This document shows, one piece after another, positions 7,053 to 14,653 of a stretch of DNA of 20,719 nt. Numbering within the stretch: position 1 is the first letter of the stretch; each line of letters starts with the position of its first letter. The notes below the pieces were generated by a model. It did no database searches and had not been told where the DNA came from. It saw only the letters and a program-made list of their open reading frames with translations. The DNA comes from Euryarchaeota archaeon UBA62. GTDB taxonomy: Archaea > Thermoplasmatota > Poseidoniia > Poseidoniales > Thalassarchaeaceae. Made by a program: the position numbers and the translations under genes. Location: positions 1-20,719 of the forward strand of contig DAPJ01000011.1 of the NCBI GenBank assembly GCA_002502095.1, in the 5' to 3' direction.

Positions 7053-10000
7053 GAACCCGGAGGTGGCGGTGGTGGAATGTCACCTTGATCTATATCCTGA
7101 TTCCTATTTGAGGATGAAATCATTGATGATAGATCGGGAGCACTTGGTAAGGAATATGAGAAGTCATTCCCGTCAGAAATTATTTTACTCGATTTCGCCT
7201 CATTATCCCTAGGTGAAATTTGGTAGAAATTGTAAGCCTCGTTCAACTCTCTTCTGTATGCAATCCTAGTCCCAACAAGGTAGCTAACTCCCAACAAAGA
7301 AGCAATAGAAGCTATGGTAACTGCTATTCCCAAGGGAGTCAGGACAAATGAAGCTACTTTTTCGGATAGGCTTGCAGGAGTTTTTGAAATTATCATTTCG
7401 AAACTCCAAATTACCTCGGTGATTTCACCACTATCGATTACAGAGGCTGTAACCTGTTGTGGGCTAGTGCCCTCAGAGCAAAGATAAACCTCCAGATTCT
7501 CATTCGGAGAATCACAATCTAGAGATGGGATAGATACATTCTTCCCACCAGAATCTAACCCTTCTAGTGAGTAGTCGCCTATCCTCCAACTGATGACGTA
7601 TTCCACTCCCTCGGGGATATCCTCAATTACAATCTCAAGCGACTGTTCCTTACTGTCCCATGATTCCGTGTCAGCTAAATTGGAAACGGGGGAAACTAAC
7701 TCCAGTCTCGAGATATCTTCATCGATAATCTCATCACAATCATCATCAATTCCATTCCATGATTCACTGGACTCAGGGTTTATTGTGGGCTCAGAGTCAT
7801 CACAATCCTCAAAATCTAGGAAACCGTCTGAATCGCCGTCAATATTGAAAATCAGTGGATTAGAACCCATCTCGATAATTTCTTCACCATCAAGATAACC
7901 ATCTCCATCAGTATCCGAATCAGTGGGTGAAGTAAAGTAGGAATGAAACTCATCATAGTCGTTTAAACCGTCTGAATCTGTATCAATATCAACAAAGTCT
8001 TCATCCACGTCCTCATCACAATCATTGTCCTTGCCATCTAGTGACTCTGTGAGATAACCGGCCCTTTCTGCATCCTGATCATCACAATCCTCGAACCAGT
8101 ACTCTCCATCCCCATCATCATCAGGGTCGGCTAATATTGGATCGGTTTTCGTTACTTGAATTTCATATCCATCTGGCAGACCATCCCCGTCGGTGTCTCC
8201 ATTGTAAGGATTGGTTGAGAGATTGTGATACTCCTCAAAATCACTAAGCAAATCGCCATCCGTATCTACAGATTCGAATCCATCGTCCATAATCTCGTCG
8301 CAATCATTGTCTATCCCATCGAGAACCTCACTCAGTCCGGGTGATCTGAACTCATCCTGGTCATCACAGTCCTGGAACCAGTACCATCCGTCCTCGTCAT
8401 CATCCGAATCGGCCAAATTTGGATTACTCTGATATGTCAGTACTTCAATACCATCATTCAATCCATCGTCATCGGAATCACTATCCAAATGATCTGTGAG
8501 ATGTGTGTGATATTCAGGCCAATCGAAGAGGCCGTCCCCATCGGAATCAGTGAAGTTGAAACCCTCGTCAGTCATACTGTCGCAATTATCATCTATTCCA
8601 TTGAGAATCTCAGGCCTTCCAGGATTAATCATCGGATTCTCATCATCACAGTCGTTGAAATGATAGAACAAATCTCCGTCATCGTCTGGGTCGAATGTAA
8701 GCGGATCACTGCTCCAGAAGTTAATCTCCGCTCCATCTGTCAAGCCATCATCGTCAGTATCGCTGTCAAGAGGATTCGTACTGAAGATAGCTATTTCCTC
8801 GAGGTCCCCTATTCCATCTAGGTCTGAATCAGATGATAGCGGGTTGGTACCGTAATTCATTACTTCCTCGTAATCATTCAGGCCATCATCATCTGTATCT
8901 GGATCATAGGGATCCGTCCCCCATATCTCAGTCTCATTAACATCTTCCAGGCCATCATCATCATGATCAAGATCCGCATCAGTGCCATGGAATATCATCG
9001 ACCAATGGTTCAATGTCCCACTCTGACCAGAACTAACATCTCTGACTTTAAGTTGCCAATTCCCTAAGGATGACTCGTCCCAATGATGAACGGTATTGAA
9101 TGTCCAGTTATCATAATCATTGCCGTTATCACTCCTCTCTTCAGCTAGCCACGACTCCTTCCCGGATGGAGAGACGAGTACTATCTCCAGATTTCCTCGA
9201 TAATTATGAGAGATATCTACAACCACGTCGATACTTTCTATTGCCATATCCATTGTTATGGAGGTGTTAAATTCACTCCACGATGAGTTCCCATCATCAA
9301 TCTGGAAGCTCTCTACCATCGGGCCGATGGTTAGATTCACTTCTTCATCCACATTGGTCCATGAAGAAGCCATTGAGACAGCGGCTCCTGCATCAACTGC
9401 CCCAAATCCATACTTGTGAGAGACATCGTGTCCCGCCCCATTTACCTCCCAAGAAGAATCGCTTTGATCATTCATCCTTGCACTATTGACTAGGATATGC
9501 TGAACATCTCTCCAAGTTAGGTTCTGGTTAGCTTCTAGCATTAGAGCAATAACACCAGAGGCCAGAGGGGTCGCACTGGATGTCCCTCCGAAGGTATCAG
9601 TGATGTTACCCGAAGAATTGTACCCGCCAGAGCCGACGATATCCGTAGTAGTAATGCTCTCACCATCACCATTGGAATGCGCCGCAACTAGGATATTTGC
9701 TCCGGGTTCGGCATAGTAAGATTGTCGCCCGAAGTGTGTTATTGCGGTTACTGCAATGGTGAATCTACTGTTCGCGTAACCATCGTAGTTGGAGTCATCA
9801 TCAGATGTATTGCCATTTCCAGCCGCCCATGTGATTATATTTCCCAGACCGTCTCTTCCTTGATACACATCATTCTCGAATGCAGCGGTCATCAACGGAC
9901 CAGGAGCGCCAAGTCTCCGTCCATCATCAGTAGGTCCCCATGAGTTAGAGTAGATATCTACGTAGTCATTCTCATAGCTCAAAGCTTGAGATTCTAAGTA

Positions 10001-10783
10001 GTCCGATGTCGAGCATGAGATGAGATTAGATCCGGCAACACTGGCCCCGAATGCGGCACCTGAGACGTACAGAGAATTGTTCCCAGTGGCGGCGGCAACT
10101 CCTGCGGCAGCAGTTCCGTGACCATCGAAACTTAGGGGAGTTGGATCTGAGTCGTCATTACACCAATCGTAAGATGCTGATTGATCATAGTTAGGGGAGA
10201 TATCAGGGTGCGAGATATCAAGGCCATCATCAACAATACTGATTACCACTCCAGACCCGTTGTAGGAGTCCCACGCTCCCGTGAGATTAGCATCTTCGCC
10301 CGAAACTCCTCCAGTCTGACCGTAGTTATCTAGATGCCATTGAGAGCTTAGCTCAGGATCGTTAGGAAGGTATCTTTCATGATGAATTCTCTCGAGTAAA
10401 GGGGAGAAAGACTCAATCTCTCCAATCGTCAAGGCCTCTGAAAGCCTTTCAACTGGCTTCACACCACCTTCTAGCTCCCACACAAATGAACCCGGTAATA
10501 TCCCAGTTTCCTTACTGGAAATAGGTTTTACATGAGTCATAGCATGCTCTGAAATGGGTATACTAGTGACTACTAACCACTCTCTAGAATGATGTAACTC
10601 TTCAGTCGTGTATGACTCCAAGTTACTAACCCTATCAAATGCAATCCTGACTGGCAGGGAATAGCTTTCCAAGATAGAATCGGTTTGGAAGCTATCCTTG
10701 TCTACAGTCTTATTTTCTGCTGATACAATACCCGATAATGGCATCATCAGAATGATTAGCACCATCGTAATTGCATACCGCAT
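7046..10783 (-). CDS. Secreted, membrane-anchored kexin-like subtilase (S8) with P-domain and calcium-binding repeats
   Basis: A 1245-residue surface protease. Residues 1-22 form a signal peptide ending near VSA. A propeptide-like region runs to about 145. The S8 catalytic domain (about 147-475) has the triad Asp185 (VDDG), His222 (DGHGT) and Ser402 (GGTSSATP), with oxyanion Asn323 (AAGNGN). The VDDGLDISHPD motif is of the kexin/furin type. A P-domain follows (about 480-600; SHNYRGNLEIVLVSPSG, then LGNWQLKV). Residues 602-1024 are Asp-rich, thrombospondin-3-like DxDxDG loops alternating with four DCDD...NGIDDxCD metal-binding motifs. After a beta-rich segment comes one membrane helix (about 1143-1171) and a 74-residue presumed cytoplasmic tail ending IPPPPPPGSY. 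The role is probably calcium-stabilised digestion of environmental protein or processing of other surface proteins. A TATA-like box sits 26 bp before the ATG. Confidence 0.92.
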   Translation of the reverse strand: MRYAITMVLIILMMPLSGIVSAENKTVDKDSFQTDSILESYSLPVRIAFDRVSNLESYTTEELHHSREWLVVTSIPISEHAMTHVKPISSKETGILPGSFVWELEGGVKPVERLSEALTIGEIESFSPLLERIHHERYLPNDPELSSQWHLDNYGQTGGVSGEDANLTGAWDSYNGSGVVISIVDDGLDISHPDISPNYDQSASYDWCNDDSDPTPLSFDGHGTAAAGVAAATGNNSLYVSGAAFGASVAGSNLISCSTSDYLESQALSYENDYVDIYSNSWGPTDDGRRLGAPGPLMTAAFENDVYQGRDGLGNIITWAAGNGNTSDDDSNYDGYANSRFTIAVTAITHFGRQSYYAEPGANILVAAHSNGDGESITTTDIVGSGGYNSSGNITDTFGGTSSATPLASGVIALMLEANQNLTWRDVQHILVNSARMNDQSDSSWEVNGAGHDVSHKYGFGAVDAGAAVSMASSWTNVDEEVNLTIGPMVESFQIDDGNSSWSEFNTSITMDMAIESIDVVVDISHNYRGNLEIVLVSPSGKESWLAEERSDNGNDYDNWTFNTVHHWDESSLGNWQLKVRDVSSGQSGTLNHWSMIFHGTDADLDHDDDGLEDVNETEIWGTDPYDPDTDDDGLNDYEEVMNYGTNPLSSDSDLDGIGDLEEIAIFSTNPLDSDTDDDGLTDGAEINFWSSDPLTFDPDDDGDLFYHFNDCDDENPMINPGRPEILNGIDDNCDSMTDEGFNFTDSDGDGLFDWPEYHTHLTDHLDSDSDDDGLNDGIEVLTYQSNPNLADSDDDEDGWYWFQDCDDQDEFRSPGLSEVLDGIDNDCDEIMDDGFESVDTDGDLLSDFEEYHNLSTNPYNGDTDGDGLPDGYEIQVTKTDPILADPDDDGDGEYWFEDCDDQDAERAGYLTESLDGKDNDCDEDVDEDFVDIDTDSDGLNDYDEFHSYFTSPTDSDTDGDGYLDGEEIIEMGSNPLIFNIDGDSDGFLDFEDCDDSEPTINPESSESWNGIDDDCDEIIDEDISRLELVSPVSNLADTESWDSKEQSLEIVIEDIPEGVEYVISWRIGDYSLEGLDSGGKNVSIPSLDCDSPNENLEVYLCSEGTSPQQVTASVIDSGEITEVIWSFEMIISKTPASLSEKVASFVLTPLGIAVTIASIASLLGVSYLVGTRIAYRRELNEAYNFYQISPRDNEAKSSKIISDGNDFSYSLPSAPDLSSMISSSNRNQDIDQGDIPPPPPPGSY
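7712..8980 (-). repeat. Coding repeats: TSP3-like calcium loops and MopE-type DCDD motifs
   Basis: This stretch encodes residues 602-1024 of the protease. Three TSP3-like loops come first. Four metal-binding motifs then begin at residues Asp711, Asp805, Asp899 and Asp993, exactly 94 residues (282 bp) apart. Each 94-residue unit holds one DCDD...GIDDNCD-type motif and two DxDxDG loops with a conserved (S/T)NP or (T/S)DP spacer. DNA copies are diverged, so this is a protein-level repeat and not a recent DNA satellite. Confidence 0.85.
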
Positions 10784-10805
10784 GAACCAACTCGCCCAAC
10801 TAAGA

Positions 10806-10813
10806 CATATAGG
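10806..10813 (-). promoter_or_regulatory. TATA-like element for the subtilase gene
   Basis: The minus strand reads CCTATATG. Position 10809 in the core is 26 bp upstream of the ATG at 10783. There is no Shine-Dalgarno match between it and the start, so a leaderless transcript is likely. It lies in the 58-bp gap after the DRE-TIM metallolyase gene, indicating that the protease is transcribed separately from that gene. Confidence 0.45.
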
Positions 10814-10841
10814 CGTTCGTAATTGGTGTTAGCAGTATAAT

Positions 10842-12101
10842 TCATCTCTCATCATTGAATTTGGAGATTTCAGAATGAACTTCACTATCCGTCATCAGTC
10901 TTCTCTGAGACTTGGCGACCTCGAATAAGTACTCAACAATTTCATCGTCTACAGTATAATTATTCTGACTGAGCCACCATGTGATATTCGACCTACCGCT
11001 CATGTGACCTATGCGGATAACCTGCTGTAATCCGTAATCTCCAGCTGGTACTCCTGAGTAGACCCTATCAGCAAGCCAATGATCGCCCTTGGCCATGGCC
11101 TTAACAACTGCACTAGCATGCACACCAGTACCCGTTTCAAAAGCATCCTCGCCAAAAACTGGATAATTCCTTGGAAGGGCTACTCCTACATATTCGTGAG
11201 CCCTTTTCATGTATTCACTCAGTGAAGTCAAGTCATTGTTTATCACGCCCATTAGGCTAAGATTCACTAGGGTTTGATCTATTGGGGCATTGCCTGATCT
11301 CTCCCCCACTCCCAACGCAGTACCATGTATCACATCTGCTCCGGCTTCATAGGCAGCAAGATTATTCGCGACACCTAATCCCCTGTCTTGGTGCCCATGC
11401 CAGTTTACTTCGATATCTCTCCTTTTGAAGCCAGAGTCGGGTATGACCTCATCTTGAATGAATCCTAGTAGCTTCTTCACTCCATTTGGAGTAACATGCC
11501 CACACGTGTCGCACACACAAATCCTATCCGCTCCCAATTCCATAGCACGAGTATACACCTTCTTGATGTCCTCGGGGTTACTTCTAGTGGTATCTTCAGT
11601 AACAAACATTACCGGAATATCATTACCAACCGCGAAGGTTACCGCAGACTCAGCAGTTGACATTATTCTCTCCATTGTCCACCCTTCTGCATACTGTCTA
11701 ATCGGACTAGTTCCCAGGAATGCACTAGCTTGTATCTGGGTCTCATGTTTCGATTGCAAATCTACCAAGGGCTCGATATCGGATATTAAGGTCCTTACTG
11801 CACAACCAGGACGAAGTGAGTACCCCCTGTCTCTGATATGACTAAGCATTGAGTCTATGTGCCCCACATGTTGAGGTCCAGCACCCGGTAACCCCAGATC
11901 CACTTTCTGGATACCTAGTTTCTCCATGAAGTCGATAAGCTCTATTTTCTGTTCGATGGTTGGATTAATCGCACTAGGGCTTTGTAACCCATCTCTGAGG
12001 GTTTCATCATCAAACCAAAGCTCATGTGGATGATTATTTGGCTCCCTCGTAATCTCATAATCGATAGCATTCCAGTCAAAGATTAGGTCCCTCTCCTCCA
12101 T
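10842..12101 (-). CDS. DRE-TIM metallolyase family enzyme (2-isopropylmalate/homocitrate synthase-like)
   Basis: A 419-residue TIM-barrel protein of the HMGL-like family. Visible motifs are DETLRDG (32-38; Arg36 and Asp37 catalytic/metal site), HGHQDRGLGVANN (235-247; metal ligands His235 and His237), the glycine-rich GVGERSGNAP (264-273), GTGVHASA (324-331), and a GHMSGRS segment (365-371) resembling the LGKHSGR of isopropylmalate and homocitrate synthases. The family condenses acetyl-CoA with a 2-oxo acid, or cleaves the reverse. The usual LeuA C-terminal regulatory domain is absent, as in homocitrate- and Re-citrate-synthase-like members. The DGLQ following LRD recalls HMG-CoA lyase rather than the usual DGEQ. 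No leucine or lysine pathway gene is nearby, so the substrate is unresolved. The start is well supported by an exact AGGAGGTG five bases upstream. Confidence 0.82.
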   Translation of the reverse strand: MEERDLIFDWNAIDYEITREPNNHPHELWFDDETLRDGLQSPSAINPTIEQKIELIDFMEKLGIQKVDLGLPGAGPQHVGHIDSMLSHIRDRGYSLRPGCAVRTLISDIEPLVDLQSKHETQIQASAFLGTSPIRQYAEGWTMERIMSTAESAVTFAVGNDIPVMFVTEDTTRSNPEDIKKVYTRAMELGADRICVCDTCGHVTPNGVKKLLGFIQDEVIPDSGFKRRDIEVNWHGHQDRGLGVANNLAAYEAGADVIHGTALGVGERSGNAPIDQTLVNLSLMGVINNDLTSLSEYMKRAHEYVGVALPRNYPVFGEDAFETGTGVHASAVVKAMAKGDHWLADRVYSGVPAGDYGLQQVIRIGHMSGRSNITWWLSQNNYTVDDEIVEYLFEVAKSQRRLMTDSEVHSEISKFNDER

Positions 12102-12106
12102 CGCAC

Positions 12107-12114
12107 CACCTCCT
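12107..12114 (-). promoter_or_regulatory. Exact Shine-Dalgarno sequence for the DRE-TIM enzyme
   Basis: AGGAGGTG on the minus strand, with 5 bases before the ATG at 12101. It matches the anti-Shine-Dalgarno CACCTCCT at the 3' end of archaeal 16S rRNA. It fixes the start codon and implies a leadered mRNA, unlike the genes here that have a TATA box at -26. Confidence 0.7.
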
Positions 12115-12176
12115 AATTACTATCTGCAACTACCCACCAAGTGCTTGAATCCATCGGGAACTTGAAGTCTATCAGA

Positions 12177-13232
12177 TCAGGCCTTTTCCTTACGCTTAGT
12201 ATCGCTCTCCAGACGGAAAATAATCCCAATGCATATGATTACTCCAATAAATGAGATTTGTAGATTCCAGCTAGAAGACACTAACAAAAGGAAGAACATA
12301 GCCAGATAATATAGGGAGAAGAAGAACGATCTTGCTGCCGTAGGCATTCTTCCTTTCTCATCTAATCCCTCGTTGATATCTATTCTCCAAACCGTTGATG
12401 CATACCATCCGCTTAGGAGAAAGCAACTCCATCTTAGTACGTGAAACGATGTGTCGTCGTCAACAAGATGGCCATTGGCAATAGGGGCATACAAAGAGAC
12501 TACCATCAATGCGACAGAATATATTTTCATTTCTAGCATGGTTCGGGACTTACCTTTGACATTGGGCATCATCGGAACTCCAACTTCCCCATATTCCTTT
12601 GATTTGTATAGTGCTAAAGCCCAGAAGTGAGGGGGAGTCCACAAGAATATTATGAAGAACATCAGCCAAGGCATCATACTCCCAATTTCAGTAACTGATT
12701 CAAACATTGACTGTAGTGAATCTGTTGATATCTCCAGAGATTGCTCCGAAGCAGACCACCCAACAAGTGGAGGCGTTGAACCCGCGATACCTCCAATTAC
12801 AATATTCTGGGGACTTGTTCTCTTCAGCCAGATACTGTATACAAAGACATAGAACATTACGCTAAAAGAAGCCCAAAAAGCTGCAACTGGATTAGCCATC
12901 ACATACAGCCATAAAGTTCCTATCAGGGATATTACGATTCCAAATAAAAGAGCAGATGAGGGTTGTATTTCACCAGCAGGTATGGGCCTATTAGCAGTCC
13001 TAGACATCAAGGGATCTATATCTCTGTCATACCACATATTGATCGAATTAGCACCTCCAGCCGTGAGGTACCCCCCAACCAAAACTACAGCGATTGTTCT
13101 TGCCGTATTGCCAGATAGCCCCCCCGCCTCAAGCAGGTCATGAGCTATCACCGAGCAAATCCCGGTTATCTGCAGTAGTATGACCACGCCTGGCTTAGTT
13201 AGGGCGAAGTAACTGCCTAATCTTCCGTTCAT
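12177..13232 (-). CDS. ctaB: Protoheme IX farnesyltransferase (heme O synthase)
   Basis: The ATG at 13232 is chosen (351 residues). A longer frame to 13301 would overlap ctaA by 61 bp, whereas this start follows the ctaA stop by 8 bp and has AGGTG five bases upstream. The protein is a polytopic UbiA-family prenyltransferase with about eight or nine membrane helices. It starts with the conserved YFALTKPGVV. It carries the Asp-rich prenyl-diphosphate site NMWYDRDID (65-73) followed by SRTANRPIPAG. The second conserved loop is TPPHFWALALY (199-209) with GVPMMPNVKG. It adds a farnesyl group to heme B to make heme O in the membrane. An acidic/Ser-rich loop (about 160-185) is longer than usual. With ctaA it forms the heme A pathway for an aa3-type terminal oxidase. 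Confidence 0.93.
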   Translation of the reverse strand: MNGRLGSYFALTKPGVVILLQITGICSVIAHDLLEAGGLSGNTARTIAVVLVGGYLTAGGANSINMWYDRDIDPLMSRTANRPIPAGEIQPSSALLFGIVISLIGTLWLYVMANPVAAFWASFSVMFYVFVYSIWLKRTSPQNIVIGGIAGSTPPLVGWSASEQSLEISTDSLQSMFESVTEIGSMMPWLMFFIIFLWTPPHFWALALYKSKEYGEVGVPMMPNVKGKSRTMLEMKIYSVALMVVSLYAPIANGHLVDDDTSFHVLRWSCFLLSGWYASTVWRIDINEGLDEKGRMPTAARSFFFSLYYLAMFFLLLVSSSWNLQISFIGVIICIGIIFRLESDTKRKEKA

Positions 13233-13240
13233 CCATCCAC

Positions 13241-14350
13241 CTAGGGCCCGACAATAATCTTGGCCCGTCTGGAGGAGGAAATAATGGTAACTCCCAACCA
13301 AGCGGTTGCTAAGATAGTAAACGATATCGTTGCAACCATTAGGTGCGCTAGAGATAGATATTCAGAAAAGCTTCCAGAGTCCCATGAGAGGATGTATGAC
13401 GCTCCAAGCAAACCGTTTCCAAAGTAAGTCGCCGTAGAGGCCCATATCCAATTTCTCAGCACGACTCCACTCTGGCCATGCTCACATTCCTTCCATATTT
13501 TGTAGGAGGATAAAGCCATCATCACGCCTACTATCCCGACCAACCATCTATGGACGATTTGTGATTGTAACTCCCAGTCATCTACATCCTGAATTAATTG
13601 TCCATTACACAGCGGCCAAGATTCTAACATTCCGCCGACTCCACAACCATAGTTGGCCCCAGGGGTAGTGGAAACATATACTCCTGAAAATAGGGTGATT
13701 AGTGTCGAAAAAGAAAGAACCCCAATCCATTTCCTCCATTTCATACCAACCAATGGGTCGAAGCTAATCCAATTCGGCAAATCTTCCTCATCTCTACGAA
13801 TTTCTATCCAGAGCCAAATAAGTGAAATCAGGAATGCCAAGGCCGATCCGAGATGAATCGCCACACTCCAGTTTTCATTATCGAATTTTACAGTCAGCCA
13901 CCCTATGGCTCCCTGCCACAGGATAAGTGCCAATGTCAAAGAAGAAACTCCTCTGACTCTAGGCGAGTTCCAAATCTCCTTCCTCACAAGGAACCAATTT
14001 ACTATCACCAAGGGCCCTACCAATGCTCCAGCTAGTAATCTATGGAACCACTCAGTGAAAATCTGGAAAGACGTATACCTGTGTCCAGAACCCCTTGAAT
14101 CGGCCTCATCAGGATTTTCATCCCACCATTCTCCTTGTTCCTCTTCCGAGATGTCAAAACCGAAGGTTCCGAAGCATGTGGGCCAGTCTGGACATGACTC
14201 ACCAGCATCATAAATTCTGATCATTCCTCCCATGGCTATTACCATGATTGTCAAAACGACTAGAACTTCAGTAGCCCTCCTAGGACTTACTGGCAGAGTC
14301 AGATAATCACCTTTTGAGAGTTCACTCTTCCTCAAGGTGGGGGTCCACAT
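13241..14350 (-). CDS. ctaA: Heme A synthase, CtaA/Cox15 type
   Basis: A 369-residue, eight-helix membrane protein made of two homologous four-helix halves. The four conserved heme-ligand histidines are present: His103 (EWFHRLLAG), His166 (AIHLGSA), His267 (IVHRW) and His336 (LAHLMVA). The catalytic Glu100 precedes the first. Cysteine pairs occur in both outer loops: Cys53/Cys59 in SCPDWPTC, and Cys236/Cys248. The family oxidises the C8 methyl of heme O to give heme A. The first outer loop carries an acidic insert (about 66-90). The ATG at 14350 lies 29 bp inside rpoK. No other ATG occurs before the first helix, though an in-frame TTG at 14335 is possible, so the exact start is uncertain. Expression is likely coupled to rpoK and ctaB. 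Confidence 0.92.
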   Translation of the reverse strand: MWTPTLRKSELSKGDYLTLPVSPRRATEVLVVLTIMVIAMGGMIRIYDAGESCPDWPTCFGTFGFDISEEEQGEWWDENPDEADSRGSGHRYTSFQIFTEWFHRLLAGALVGPLVIVNWFLVRKEIWNSPRVRGVSSLTLALILWQGAIGWLTVKFDNENWSVAIHLGSALAFLISLIWLWIEIRRDEEDLPNWISFDPLVGMKWRKWIGVLSFSTLITLFSGVYVSTTPGANYGCGVGGMLESWPLCNGQLIQDVDDWELQSQIVHRWLVGIVGVMMALSSYKIWKECEHGQSGVVLRNWIWASTATYFGNGLLGASYILSWDSGSFSEYLSLAHLMVATISFTILATAWLGVTIISSSRRAKIIVGP

Positions 14351-14609
14351 CTATAGGTATGCGTTCTCGCTCGTATTCAAGTGTAGCAATTTTCATCGGA
14401 TCTAAAACAACTCTCTCTTTGGCTTCATCGACGCCGTAAAGTTGTACTAGCTCATCACTGAACTTTTCTCTAAGCTCGTCTTCCGTGACATACAAGGGGG
14501 CACCCATGCTAATCTGAAGAGCTCTAGCGCCTATTATTCGGGCCTTCTCAAATCTTGTGTGGTGTCTAACAGGCTTGACCATCGGGCGACCGACCCGCGA
14601 CTCCCACAT
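14322..14609 (-). CDS. rpoK: DNA-directed RNA polymerase subunit K (Rpo6)
   Basis: A 95-residue protein containing the highly conserved omega/Rpb6 motif RFEKARIIGARALQISMGAP (19-38), then a short C-terminal part ending in acidic residues. Archaeal Rpo6 clamps the assembled RNA polymerase core, stabilising the largest subunit, like bacterial omega and eukaryotic Rpb6. The frame starts at an ATG at 14609. A second ATG at 14582 (MVKPVRHHTRFEK) is equally plausible and would give 86 residues. In many archaea rpoK sits with ribosomal protein and enolase genes. Here it instead heads a tight cluster with ctaA (29-bp overlap) and ctaB. Confidence 0.93.
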   Translation of the reverse strand: MWESRVGRPMVKPVRHHTRFEKARIIGARALQISMGAPLYVTEDELREKFSDELVQLYGVDEAKERVVLDPMKIATLEYERERIPIDVDPHLEEE

Positions 14610-14653
14610 AAGGGCTGTGACTCTGATTACTAGCAGATAATTGTCATAAATGC

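Noticed and set aside
7712..8980. DNA satellite or CRISPR-like array suggested by recurring short strings such as CATCACAATC
   Set aside because: The strings are codons of recurring Asp-Cys-Asp-Asp motifs in an intact reading frame. Spacing is protein-unit length and the DNA between is diverged but coding.
13233..13301. Longer ctaB start giving 23 more residues
   Set aside because: It would overlap ctaA by 61 bp and adds no membrane helix or family motif. The ATG at 13232 has AGGTG upstream and directly precedes YFALTKPG.
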